Positions 22,506-36,400 of a stretch of DNA of 64,000 nucleotides are shown in pieces. The stretch is from positions 5,146,001 through 5,210,000 of the forward strand of contig JAKZAP010000011.1 of NCBI GenBank assembly GCA_023053575.1, given 5' to 3'. This DNA is from Branchinecta lynchi. Lineage: Eukaryota; Arthropoda; Branchiopoda; Anostraca; Branchinectidae. Below the pieces are notes generated by a model that searched no databases, was not told the origin of the DNA, and worked only from the letters and a program-made list of their open reading frames with translations. A program made the position numbers and the translations under genes. The first letter of the stretch is position 1, and each line of letters begins with the position of its first letter.

Positions 22506-24341
22506 CAATCTTCATATTGATGGTCATGGTATAACAAAAGCGATTATAAATGACCATCGTCAAGTTCGCTTTTTGTTTTTCGCATCACTAATATTCACTA
22601 ATCAGACGCCAGCGTCTACTCAAACAAAATCAACGCTGTTTCCTTCCCGTGTGAACAGGCCAGAACATCCGCCTCGCTAGTGGCTACGTTGTTTTCTTCG
22701 TAAATGACTCAAGTGTGTAACGGCGGAGAGTCGGAGACCAACGAGTATACACGGGCGACCAAGAAATGGCTCCACCTCCGCTCATTGTTGTCGGAACATT
22801 TTTAGTCGGTGGATGGACAAGAGACCATTGTTCTTACTCGTTATTTTTTCTTGCTATTACTCAGAAACAAAACGAGGAAAACAGGTTTGCCAGCGCGAAT
22901 TTACGTACGTGACAAACTTTTGGTCTTCGACCGACAGGAGTACAGATTCGACTTGACTTTGATGCTTAAAAAGAAGCCGGTTCGCCGACGAGACTTTCGG
23001 TTGTAGTTTCACAGTAGTTTTGACGTACTTTTGTTTAATTATGAAAGTACGATGTATCGTTTTATTTATCCATTCGAAACACTGTACTATCATAACTAGG
23101 ACAAAATTAGGCCTATGTCAAACTACAGCGAAACTACATCCGAAAAACTGCAACTTAAAACTGGTTTGCAGAATTTGATTCCGACAGAAGATTATATACA
23201 CAGCTACTGAAGAACGAGAAGTTCGCTTTCAGAATAACTTAACATAAAAAGAGATCATTTTCGAGTTGTAGAAGCGTCCTAATATTTTCATCTGACAGAC
23301 TGTGGAATTTTACGAACGCTTTCAGATGTGCTTTAACACTAGCATAGAGGCCTAAAATCTACCTCCCGACGTGAATGAGCTATTCCAGCGTCTGCATAAC
23401 CTCATCCTGTCCTGGGTAACGAATTTCGGGTGCATATTAAAATCTTCCTTGTCCTTTTCAAGCGTTGTACCCAACTACCCACCTCAACCTCGCTTTGTAA
23501 TTCACTGTTCTGGGTGCACTTGCTTCGCGGTCTCCTGTCATTTGAATTCTCATGGCTTTTCCATTATGTTTAAAAATTCCATGCCTTCTTTTCCACTTGT
23601 GGTCAAAGTTTGACCCAAAATCCATGCACATAAACTTGTCTCTCGCTTTTGGTCTATAAGGTTTATTCATGTTATCCAGTCAGACTTCACTTTAACAACT
23701 AATCTATCTTAATTTTGACAGGCTAAAATCTGAAAGACCTAAGTGAGACAGATACAGATCTCATGGGAGTAGAACAGGTAGGCGAATTGCTGCCGCCACG
23801 AATCATGTCTCCGACCTAACGGGGTTATGAAACCTGGTTTAAACGACTCGGACAGGGACGGGTTTACGACTGAAGCTGGGCAATGCCAAAATCAACATTA
23901 AAAAAAAAAACTCTTTGGCGAAAGTGACTGCCCCGGGACCTCGGCAAGGCAAAAAGAACGACTGATACGACTTAGCAAAAGGCAGGCGGGGGGGGGGGGG
24001 GGGGTGAAAGCCCACCCCCATCCCCCCTCGGACCACCCCTGGCTTCAAGTGCCATAAAAACATCCTCGACATTATTTTTCGATCTGGGCATGTAAAAGCC
24101 GTAGTATCCGTGCGTATGAGAACCGCCCGCCGAGCCTGTGCAACTTATTTCTGTTGCAGAAGGAGCTGCAGGCGCCAAACTACGCTCAACAATACTCCGT
24201 GCTGTCATCAAAGTTTAGGTGGAAATGCAAGCAGGAAATTTAGTAGTTGACAAAATAGATGAAGGACGACGGATTTTTACTGGAAAAAAAGATGACAAAA
24301 CCCTCCCGATGTGGAAACTTAAAAATATTTTGTTTTAAAAT
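22506..24341. other. intergenic stretch and probable HSDL2 3'UTR
   Basis: No gene is seen. G19 lies at about 23985, and CAAGTGCCATAAAAA at 24046-24060 is a remnant of a family B end. HSDL2 3'UTR should occupy the DNA just left of 24342, but I could not place its poly(A) site. Confidence 0.45.
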
Positions 24342-24454
24342 CTAAAGTTTGGCGGAAAAGCTGTTCAGAATTTTCTCCAGTTTCATCGCTTTGCCCATAT
24401 CGCCCTTTAGTCGGAGCTTGCCGGACATGAAGGCACCTGTTGGCTTCAGTTTTC
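24342..24454 (-). CDS. HSDL2: HSDL2 terminal exon with PTS1 signal
   Basis: The acceptor lies in a long T tract (TTTTTTTCAG|GAAAACT). It codes KLKPTGAFMSGKLRLKGDMG, the SCP2 lipid-binding turn, and ends FSAKL before TAG. The AKL tripeptide fits the peroxisomal PTS1 consensus. Confidence 0.94.
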
Positions 24455-27400
24455 CTGAAAAAAAAAAGGATCAATATAAGCCCTTTTCTGGTAGTTTTTC
24501 GGTATCTACAGAATACACTCATTTCCTGGCACACGTCCCTTAGGAGCGCTCTCCTCACAGGAAGGCAGCTGAAAAGGGGATCAGCGGCATTCCTGACAAG
24601 AAAATTCTCCGACCAGAAAATTCTCTGGTGAAAGGACGCTTTAGATCGCCTCACAAACTCATTCAGTGTACAGCACCTCCGGGAGACAAGTTCGTGGCTC
24701 ACGCTACAAATCTTTGGTAGTTTAGATAGAGGGCGGGCAGCTCGATTGTAGCCAGTTTTGAGTAGTGTGGCCGATTTGAGTGAAATATTGGCCACCAGAG
24801 ATATCCAAAAAAGCTGGTAAGAATATCACTGGAACAAACGAGTTTTCACTGCATCAGAGCAGTGCCTAAATTTGAGGACGGTCATGTCACTTCGCTTAAA
24901 CAAAAGAATACAAAATGTATGTTATTCCTCACACTGCATACGTTTGTGCCGCCTGCACCCCACCCCGTTCTTACAACCGAATTACATGATCTAATTTAAT
25001 CAATCCAGAAGCGGGTGGTTAAATCATACTTTCGCACGATTACACTAATTTTGACCAAGCGCTTAAAACTCTCCGGCTTGAACCGTTAAAGGACCTGTCT
25101 TACTTATAGTACTAATTCAACCTACTTTCGCAATTGCCCCGTCCATGCTTCCACCGGAAACTGGATTTTTAGATGGTACATTCTAACCCCTCTAACAAAA
25201 CTTTACTGATTTTGTCACTTGTCGGGTTTTGCTACCTTCGAGGCGTATCATTCTGTCGACGGTGGTTTACGAGAGGTTTTTCCTTCAGAAAAAACAGTTA
25301 TGTAAATGTTTCCGTGTTAATGCTAGAATTCAACGGGCCTGAAAAAAGGCTTAAAACAGTCAAATCCGTGTACAATATGTTGAAAGCAGAGCTTAGTCTT
25401 AAAATATTCAACTATTTTACAATACTGGAATTTAAAGAGTAAATAGTGCCAGGGGTCCTTTAAAGAAAAGACGCCAAGACTTAACGATTGATTTTGTAAG
25501 AAAATGTTGCAGTCAGTCAGATCCCACCACATCCTTCCCGAACAGCTCCCTGAACTGACTTACGCACAAGGCATTCAAATTTACTTAAGCCGTTTCCAAC
25601 ATCAAGTACCGCCCGTCGGCCCCATTCGTTCTCACCCCTTGTTACAAATTACTTCAACAACCAATAAAATTTCACGTTTGCCGTTTATTCAATACGTTTG
25701 TGCCTGTTCGGTTCCTTGATTTATAACTGTATTTTGCTATTAAGTTATCGTTGTCGATGGAAAATTATTTAGATGTTGTTAGTTATTACTGTGTGTTTAT
25801 TATTTTCTCTTTGTTGCCTATTATTTAGCTTTTGCTATTGTGGCAATTTTTCCACCTTAACTATATTACAGATGGCAGAATAAGCAAGAGGGGTCCTTTA
25901 AAGGAACAGAAAACTTGACTCAAACTTGACTCCGGGAGCTAGCTGACATATCATATCAAGACATATCAAGAATGATACTGAGAGTAAGAAAGCAAGAGGG
26001 CTCACCATCGTGTTCGGCATGACTTCTTACCCCATATTCGACTATCAAATTAGCTGTTCCAAAATATTTTGTTTGCCCCTTAATCTGAACCCCCTCCCCC
26101 ACCCCTAAATATAGGGCTACAAAGCCCATCTACGAACTCGACTGGTCCGACGACCCAACGAATCCTCACACCAAGTTTCATCAAAATATCTCATTCCCTT
26201 CGAGAGTTATCGTGCTTACAGAACAGACGGACGGACAACTTTTGCGATGTCATAGGTATCCCTCCACTTACGTTTTGGGATCCCAAAAATACTAGTAACG
26301 CGGGCATACGTCATCACTGTTACGGGAGTTTCTGCTGAGTCAATAGTTATAATCGGTTATGATGCTCGAACCATCACGATAAATTGTAACGATCGTAACA
26401 GTCGTGGACGAAAATAATAAAGAGCGAGGAGCTAATGTACTTATTTCGGCGGCCCCCTGGAACGGAGATAATAACAATAACAGTAACGATCGTAAATTTT
26501 ATATGTTCGTGTGAGTGGCCCTAGTTGGCTCTTGGTTCACTAAATAATTAATTTAAAAGGGAAAAGACCTATCATGTGTGGCAGCAGCAACGCACTTAAA
26601 ACCCTAGCTCCGATATCTTGGTTATTCTAAACCGTTAATTAGTCCCTATGACATAAGAAAATTCTCATTACGACCGTTGCAGTTTCCGGGCAGTTTCCAA
26701 GAATTCGACTTTTGAGCTAGTAGAAAAAAACAAAAGGTTTGTCTGCCGGGAGTAGGAATCGAACGCACGACCTCTTGACTACTATCCCGATGTGTTAGTC
26801 AACACGGCCCAAAGCAAACTTTTACCAAACTTAAAGCTAGCCTGTCAGCTTAGCTTTGGGAACACTAAGGAGGGGGTTCGAGATAACAAAGAAGGGGGGT
26901 CCTGTCGACAATAAGTCCCTGTATATTTATCTAAGCCTCCCAGGTCGGTTTGATGGCCGAAAGTTGCGTAGTCAAGTTTTCTGTGCCTTCAAGGGTGGGG
27001 ACTGTAAGACGCGAGGACAGCACTGTATTGTGGTAGAACAGCGCTCTCTGGAACAACAAGACCAAAGGTTTCAATGGGATCCAAAAATTCAATATCTGAT
27101 CCAGACAACTGGGTCTTGTCTTAGCCAGATCTAGCCATCGCCAGACTTTTACAATTAAAATCTAGAAACAGATTAAGGCCAAATAGCTAATCATCTGAGA
27201 AAACCAAGTTCAGATATGGATTCAGCATGTGTGTTTACCCCAATATGTCATATCTGTTTTGGCGAAAACTTCCTGCCACTTCTGCCAATTTCCCGGTTTC
27301 GGCCGAACTCCAGAACTACTTTTCCGGCGAAAAAAGAAAGCTCAAAAACGAACTCAGGGTATCTTCTTTCCCCAACAATGAACATCTAATCAACTTCAAA

Positions 27401-30400
27401 TAAACATTTAACTTGTAACAAATTTTCCGACTCCAGTCGGGTTCCGGTCGAACTATATGTCCGGTTAAAATATGATTGTCAGAGACGGATTCAGCATCTC
27501 TTCTTACCCCGAAATCGGTTATCTACATCAACTAGAAATAAAACTTTAGCTTCTAACAATTTTCCGGTTTTGGCCGGATTCCGGGCGAACTACATGTCCT
27601 AGTAGAAAATTGTATTCACATAAGTGTTCAGCCTGTCTTCTTGCCTTAAACCAAACATCTAATCAACTCCAAATAAAACTTTTAATTTTAACAAACTTTC
27701 CGGTTTGGGCCGGATTCCGGGCGAACTACTTGCCCGTCGAGAAAATGGTTTTCACCATCGTCTTCAGCATGTCATCCTACCCCTTAAACGAACATCTAAT
27801 CAACTTCAAATAAAACTTTTACTTCTAACAAACTTTCCGGTTTTGGCCAGATTCCGGGCGAACTACTTGTCCGATGACAAAATAATTTTCACCATCGTGT
27901 TCGGCATGTCTTCTTACCCCATATTCGACTATCAAATTAGCTGTTCCAAAATATTTTGTTTGCCCCTTAATTTGAACCCCCTCCCCCACCCCTAAATATA
28001 GGGCTACAAAGCCCATCTACGAACTCGACTGGTCCGGCGACCCAACGAATCCTCACACCAAGTTTCATCAAAATATCTCATTCCCTTCGAGAGTTATCGT
28101 GCTTACAGAACAGACGGACGGACAGACGGACAACTTTTGCGATGTCATAGGTATCCCTCCACTTACGTTTTGGGATCCCAAAAATACTAGTAACGCGGGC
28201 ATACGTCATCACTGTTACGGGAGTTTCTGCTGAGTCAATAGTTATAATCGGTTATGATGCTCGAACCATCACGATAAATTGTAACGATCGTAACAGTCGT
28301 GGACGAAAATAATAAAGAGCGAGGAGCTAATGTACTTATTTCGGCGGCCCCCTGGAACGGTAATAACAATAACAGTAACGATCGTAAATTATAATAACTC
28401 AGTGGAACTCACTTGTAAGAACTCAGTGGAGCACTAGCTTTTACTAAAGGTGACCGTAAGTGAGGCATTATGGTTATTTAAAACCATGCCAAAACTAGCT
28501 AAGTCTGCTTACGTCGAGCTTTACTTTCTATTTTATGATCCCTGCGAACTTTACGTCCTAAAATAGTGTCACAGAGAATGACAAAAGAGCAGTAGCATAT
28601 ACTTTACAGGTTTTAGTCTCAAAGAAGTGAAGAGAAATTAAAGTAACTAACCTGCAAACATGCTGACAAAATCTTTGGAATCCATAGTAAACGTGACATC
28701 AGAAGCGTCATGCGTGCCTTTTCCAACTGAGCCACTCCCGTTTTTCAGGTCCAAATACCACTGCGACTCTTCGCTGCCTGCAAAACGTGTCTATGTGAAC
28801 CAGGTCTTGGCTGCCCTGCCTCATAAGAACCGTTCAAGCTTGCGTTTAAGGCGCAGAATTCCTGAATTTTACTTGCTATCCGCGAATATCTGTGGTAAAA
28901 CTTTCATCCCGCCAGGCTTGCCGTAGTAACAAGACCAAAGGTTTCGATGAGATCCCAAAAATTCAATATATGATCCAGACAACTGGGTCTTGTCTTAGCC
29001 AGATCCAGTCTTCGCCAGACTCCTTGAACATTTTTACAATTAAAATTCAGAAACAGATTAAGGCCAAATAGCTAATCACCTGAGAAAACCAAGTTCAGAT
29101 TTGGATTCAGCATGTGTGTTTACCCCTATAAGTCATATCTGTTTTGACGAAAACTTCCTGCCACTTCTGCCAATTTCCCGGTTCCGGCCGAACTCCAGAA
29201 CTACTTGTCCGGCGAAAAAAGAAAGCTCAAAGACGAAATCAGGGTATCTTCTTTCCCCAGTAATGAACATCTAATCAACTTCAAATAGAAATTTAGCTTA
29301 TAACAAATTTTCCGATTCCAGCCGGATTCCGGTCGAACTATATGTCCGGGTAAAATACGATTGTCACACAGGGACTCAGCATCTCTTCTTACCCCTAAAT
29401 CGCTTATCTAATCAACTAGAAATAAAACTTTGACTTCCAACAGTTTTCCGGTTTTGGCCGGAATCCGGACGAACTACATGTCCGGGTAGAAACTTGTTTT
29501 CACATAAGTGTTCAGCATGTCTTCTTGCCCTAAATCGAACATCCAATCAACTCCAAATAAAACTTTTAATTTTGACAAACTTTCCGGTTTGGGCCGGATT
29601 CCGGTCGAAATACTTGTCCGTCGAGAAAATAGTTTTCACCATCGTCTTCAGCATGTCTCCCTACCTCTAAATCGAACATTTAATCAACTTCAAATAAAAC
29701 TTTTACTTTCAACAAACTTTCCGGTTTGGGCCGGATTCCGGGCGAAATACTTGTCCATCGAGAAAATAGTTTTCACCATCGTCTTCAGCATGTCTTCCTA
29801 CCCCTAAATCGAACATCTAATCAATTTCAAATAAAACTTTTACTTTCAACAAACTTTCCGGTTTGGGCCGGATTCCGGTCGAAATACTTGTCCGTCGAGA
29901 AAATAATTTTCACCATCGTCTTCAGCATGTCCTCCTACCCCTAAATCGAACATCTAATCAACTTCAAATAAAACTTTTACTTTCAACAAACTTTCCGGTT
30001 TTGGCCGGATTCCGGGCGAACTACTTGTCCGATGACAAAATGGTTTGTTGAGCATGTCTTCTTACCCCATAATCGACTATCACATTAGCTGTTTCAAAAT
30101 ATTTTGTTTGTCCCTTAATTTCAATCACCTCCCCCACCCCTAAATGTAGAGCTACAAAGCCCATCTACGAACTTGACTGGTCCGACGACCCAACGAACCT
30201 TCTCACCAAGTTTCATCAAAATATCTCATTCCCTTCGAGAGTTATCGTGCTTACAGACGGACGGACGGACGGACAGACGGACAACTTTTGCGATGTCATA
30301 GGTATCCCTCCACTTACGTTTTGGGATCCCAAAAATTAATAGGAACGGGTTCTATTTTGTGTGTTAAAAGTTAAACGTGAGGAATCACAGCGTGCGTTTC

Positions 30401-33400
30401 CATCACGTGACTGTCAAGGAAGAAAGAGAGAAACGGATAAGGAGAGATATTTGTAATATAGCTGAAACTGAATGAGCTCTTTGAATGGAAAGTCAGTCAT
30501 ACTAAACTGTACAGCTAATTGCGTTCCGACAACTACAAGCTTTTACCTTATCTTAAACAATTACAGCAATCCTGGTAGGCTCAAAACTAAATCGAGAAAT
30601 CTACATTGATCCCAACAGACACAGCAACAGATAATATACTGAATTTGCACAAAACCTGTCGAGGCTGATCTAAAATTCCACATTTCAGGATGTTCAGTGT
30701 CCTAAAGTCATCAAAGTTTAGTTTCTCTTGGGATCCATTGTCAGGCTCCACTCCAGACTCCGTGTGGTTAATATGGCTTACGCGGGCGTACAACTTGATT
30801 TTCAAGTTGAACGGAAGAGGAGGATAAGGCTTACAAGGCGAAGTATTTTTATTCATGTTACAACACAAGCATGAACGGTCCTATACTCGATACGTATACG
30901 CCTGTCATCAAATTCCTTTCAGTTTAGTTCTTTTTTGACCGCCAGGTGCGCTATCGTAAAGAAAGTGATGACACGTTACTTCTTGGTGTATGTTTATCTA
31001 GGTTTATTTGGTTTATTATTTGGCCTCTTAGGCCTAGCCAAGTTTAAAACTGTTTAAAATACCTCTTCCTCTATTTTTGCTTTACCCGACTTTGTTCTGT
31101 CAAGCGTCATCAAGTTTGTCGTTTCCAAATATCAAGATTCATCGAGATCCGGTCACCCGTTCAAAAGTTATAAATACCTCAAGATTCCGGATTCCCCCTC
31201 CCTCCACTCCCCCGACAGTGCCCGAATCGGCTCGGTCATGTCAATGATGTATCTAGTGTTTGCTAGGTGTCTTCCCACCAAGTTTCATCTCGATCCCTCC
31301 ACTCATAGCGTTTCCCAAGATTTCCGGTTGCCCCCTCCAGCTCCCCCAAAAGTCACCGGATCCGGTCCGGATTTTAAGTGGGTCGTCTGAGGCATGAGGC
31401 CTGAGTGGTAGCTGATTTATCCACGGGGCTAATACGCGACTCGATATGAAGCGAAAGCCTAATCGCTTACTCACCATTCAGATAACTTTTACCAAGATCT
31501 CGCATGTGATTGTTATTGTTCCTCCAGCGCATCTGGCAGCAATTCGTCATCGAGTTTTATGAGGGACGTATTGAGTCGGAGTTCATAGCGCCAAATCGGC
31601 AAAACAGAAAACCGGTCACAAATCCATAGCGGACACCCCCAATAGGTCAGTAGCACGTTGAACAACATCTACTGACGAATTAAATAAAATGTTTATCTTC
31701 TACTCTACTTTCCTGAAGAGTTGCATTAATAGTTATTATCACTTATATATAATGCTCTTCTAGTGGGACAAAGGTTTCGATGGGATCCCAAAAATCTAAT
31801 ATTTGATCCAGACAATTGCGAACGAACTACCATACTTGTCCAGAAAAAAAGGTCAGAAACGAATTCAGCGTATCACCTTATCTGTATAAAGAACATCTAA
31901 TCAACTTCGAGTAAAAGTTCAGCTTATAAAAAAAATCAGGTTTCAACCGGATTCCAAACGAACTATATGTCCAGGTAAAAAAAAGATTGTCATATACAGA
32001 TTCAGCGTGTTTTCTTACCCCTAAATCTGTCATCTAATCAACTTCAAATAAAACTTTTGCTTTTAAGAAATTTTCCGGTTTGGCCTGATTCCGGCCGAAC
32101 AAGTTGTCCTGGTAGAAAATACTGTTCCGATAAGGGTTCAGTATGTCTTCTTACCCCTTAATCGCACATTTAATCAACTTCAAATAAAACTTTTACTTTT
32201 AACAGACTTTCCGGTTTTGGCCGGATTCCGGGCTAACTACTTGTCCGGACAAAATGGTTTTCAGCATCATGTTCAGCATGTCTTTTTACCCCATAATCGA
32301 CTATCACATTACATGTATAAAAATATTTCATTTGCCCCTTAAATTAAACCCCCTCCCCCACCACTAAATGTAGGGCTATAGAGCCCATCTACGAACTTGA
32401 CCTTACTCTTGACACAGACAATCCTCACACCATGTTTCATCAAAATATCTCATTCCCTTCGAGAGTTATAGTGCTTACAGACGGACAGACGGACAACTTT
32501 TGTGATGTCATAGGTATCCCTCCACTTACGTTTTGGGATCCCAAAAAGCACAACTAGCGGTTATAGTGTGACTTGAATGAATAATACATTTTAATGACCC
32601 ACTATACTCTAAATAAAAAAAAAAGCTTACCGTATAGAAACTAAAAAGAGAAATACAAAAAAGAATGACAGTTACGAGTTAATACGGTGTTACTAGCAAA
32701 TGATATTTAATATGGCAAATCCTCTGAAACGCTCCATTATGGTTTTCGCTACGAGCGAAGCAAAATTTTCGCGACAGCGCTCCAAATCCCACGTATGGCA
32801 AACAACTACACAGGGTATCAACTTCCACCAACCATCAAGTTACACTCCAATCATTACATTTCCGGGAAACCCGTCACCCCTCACAAAGGTCCTATCTGAT
32901 CCACACCTTAAAACTGCATATCTAGGATCTGACATTTTTGTACGTCAAAGTTTCATCACAACCCCTCCATCTGTTTGGTACCTACAAAATATCTATCGAA
33001 CCTGAGTGGATGCGGTATGGTTATTTCTGCTTAACTTTTTTTTTCATGAAAAATTATCTTCCTCCTCAGAGAAAACCTCTTCTTCTAAAATCCTTCAGTT
33101 GTGTAGTAGTTCGAATACACAATGGTGTTTTTCGGTACTGCAATTTCGACGGTTTCAGCATTGCTGGATAATGTGGTTACTGCCTCAAACTTGTGTCTAT
33201 TCTATACCAAGTCTAAGGTTCAGTTCCGTCAGCAAAATTTTCAATACCACTTTTTCTTGGTACTTAGTTACTCCGTAACCTCTGGTTGCCTCATCATGGA
33301 CGCAGTTCCATGACTGTGTCCTGTTTCTGCTTTTCAGCTTCTTCGTCTCCTACTTTCATCTCGCTCTTTCTCTCCCCGTACTATACTCTATCTGACTAAG

Positions 33401-36400
33401 TTCAAAACACGCCAGTGAACCTCCAGAAGAACGAAAAACGTCGCCAGAACCACGACTCAAATTTTATGTCAACCAATCAACGGCGTTTCCTTGGGGACAG
33501 TTCGTGACGCTTCTGCTCTTCCCAGGCGCATGGCGAATTAGTCATCAAGAGTATTAGAATGTTGGGTTTTGGTGAAGACTGAAACAAAACCTGACCAGAT
33601 TCTGGACACCTCGTTTCCTCTTTTATTGGTCTGCTCAATGCCCTACCCAATCTTCTTATCTTACCTTCACAAACTTCAGAGGGTTGCCCTTTATCGTTTC
33701 TACACCCTTGAAACGATTGCGGAATCTATCAAAAAACTTATTTTGGAAACCCTCAGTGCCTACTTCACCAATTCACCCCAGTTACGAGGACAATTGTTTA
33801 GCCTCTTAGGGCTGAATATGAACGTCAAGCCGAACGCCGGGAACAAGCAAGTCAATAGATCACCAAAGCTCAGATATCGACGCAGCTGCATCACCTGGTC
33901 AGCTCATTACCTCTGTTTGTCCCTGCATTGTTCTTGCGACACATTTTTGTTAAGCATTGTCCAAATAGGTGTTGTAAGGTGTATACGGTGTATAAGGCTT
34001 ATTACAGATTCCTCTTTTCCTCGGGGCGCGCTGTAATAAGGCGAATAATAAGAATAGAGCCAGGCTGTATTTCCCCTTATGCAGAGCCAATCAGATCGCT
34101 TGGTTGGTTTCGCCAGCAGGCCGCAGAGAGGAGCAGCGTCGTCAGGGTTGCCACGGGAAGCACTTAAGTTCTACTTTTATTGGAAGCTGAAGAAACAACT
34201 TTTCTTCAAAAGAACACGTTTTGTTCTGTTACGACTGCTTATTCTTAGTTCGAGGACCAATCAGAGATGGTCGAATCCGATCATGAAAGGATTCGAATCC
34301 GAATCCAAATCCAGGGCTACGTACGAATCCAATTCCGAATCCGAGTCCACCATTTCATGCTGAGGATTCGGATCCGGATTCAAATCCGACCTTAACAAAA
34401 ATCAAATCATGTACATAGGTTATAGTCTAAAAATCAGAGGTGACAGAAAACACTGATATCTAAGGTAATCAGATAAGACAATATATTACTGAGGATGGTT
34501 TGTAGTGGAGACCAAAAAGTTGGATTGCCGAAGCCCACTGTGTAAAAATTGGACAAACGGAAACTGGAAGGATGTAGACTACAAATTATAGCGGATTCGT
34601 AAGATTGAAGGTTTGGATTCCCGAGTCCGAATCCGAATCCACCCTGACGAGCACAGGATTCGAATCCGGCCAAAATCCCGAATCCGGATTCGGATTCGCC
34701 CATCTCTGGGACCAATGCCTGTCCATCCGTTAATTTAATAGCTTTGTACAATATAAAGGGCGTCAAATTGTATTCGTGTACTTAAGAACACTATTTCTGA
34801 TCTTTAGAAGCTTGACAAATAGCATAAGCGTGGCAATGCCGAACGCTGTATCGATAAGAACCTATTGAGTTCCTATTTGGAAAATGCGTGTGTATTAAGA
34901 CGTAAACATCGCGTATAGCGCTATTCAGCTTATTACACCTATTTGGACAATGCTTTAGGTTTTCTTTGAACATCTGATTGTCCCGGTTACCATTTTTATT
35001 GTCTTACGTTTTTACATATTTCTCCATCCTGTCCTATTTCTAGCTTGAAATAAGGAAACCCAGAGTTTCAACTTTGACAAATACGCTGGTCTGATAAATC
35101 GCATGAGAGGTAGATCCACTAGAGGTTTTAAGTTACATCATTTAGCATCAAACGGTGTGTCTCTTATGTTTGACCTGCTTCCATAGCTGCAGTGACGCGT
35201 ATAGGTTTACCAGAACGCCTGACACTGGGATATTAGGTTTCCATACTGGAGGACCCCCACAGGAACTAAATTACAGTAAACAAAAAATCCTTGCCGGTTC
35301 TTGTCAGATAAACTGTGGTTTCCAGCTATGTCTGATGTTGCTGAGATTCGAGTCCCTTTTAATGTGTACCCATGTGTGTTGGTAGTGATGTTATGTCTTG
35401 TGATACTGACACAATCACTATTATTGTTTGCGTTGAAAAAAGTTAAGTTTCCGAACACAGGACTTAGAGCAGCGATGATCGTCCAGTGCTGTGCAAATCT
35501 GATTTTCCACTTTACTAATTGCCTGAACATTGTTTCGAGCTTGCTTATGATCGATCATCCGCCCTGGTACTGCTTTTATTTGGCTGCATTTTCTACATGC
35601 GGAGCGGGGCTTATGAACTCCGTACAGTCCTTCGTTGCAGTTGTAAATTTGATCGAGATGGGCTTTGCGGTAAAGTTGAAAGACTGGAGGAAACCAAAAC
35701 TGTTGTTAGTTAGTTTGTTCTGGGGCTTACTTATCAACACCACGTATTTCATGACAGTCATAAACTTTAGAGGTCTTGTCATGTACAGATTCTGCAATTT
35801 TCAGACGCTGATGGAAACGGCAGCTGTTCGAACAGGGGACAGACTGACTTCGGATCGGCTGAACTCGTTTTATGCGTCCTTCCCTCAAATGTTAAATATA
35901 CTATTGGCTGTTATTATCTTAAAAGTTCAGAATACGTATTTTCGTAGGCTACAGCCAAACCAAGCATGGGTTGTACCCTCTCCAAGCGTAGTAGGAATCG
36001 GACGTCCGCTGATGGTAATTGCTATTTTCATAAGTGGGCTTTCTATTGTATGTCTAAATTTGGGGGTAAGAGGAATCCGCATGCTACCAGCTGAGGACAC
36101 AGTTTTTGCCATGCCAGTTTTCATCTATGCTTGGCTTTCGTCTGGCACTGTGCTTTCAGGAAGTTTTTATCTGTTCCTCGTTCCGCAGTTTCGTGTTTTA
36201 TATCGCAAACTTTTATTCTAGCAATATATTGGTAGGCCTGTAATGGCAGTTGTTGTTGTGATAAGTAAGATTTGCTGGTTGCTGTTGTTTATAGTCAATT
36301 TGCTGTTTTATATTGGCCATGAGTGGCAAGGGATTGTTCTTTGACACTTTTTGAATTATAAGTGTGATTTGTTGTGTGATTTTCCCCTTCATTGTTTTTC

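Noticed and set aside
26745..26815. Functional tRNA gene
   Set aside because: B box is good but the acceptor and anticodon stems do not pair properly; kept only as a tRNA-like relic.
28929..30337. CRISPR-like array from the regular 137-bp spacing
   Set aside because: The whole unit repeats, with no unique spacers, and the genome is eukaryotic.
33569..34036. 155-codon open frame on the plus strand
   Set aside because: It crosses the left border of a TTA-flanked element at 33953, so it cannot be an old conserved gene; no domain seen.
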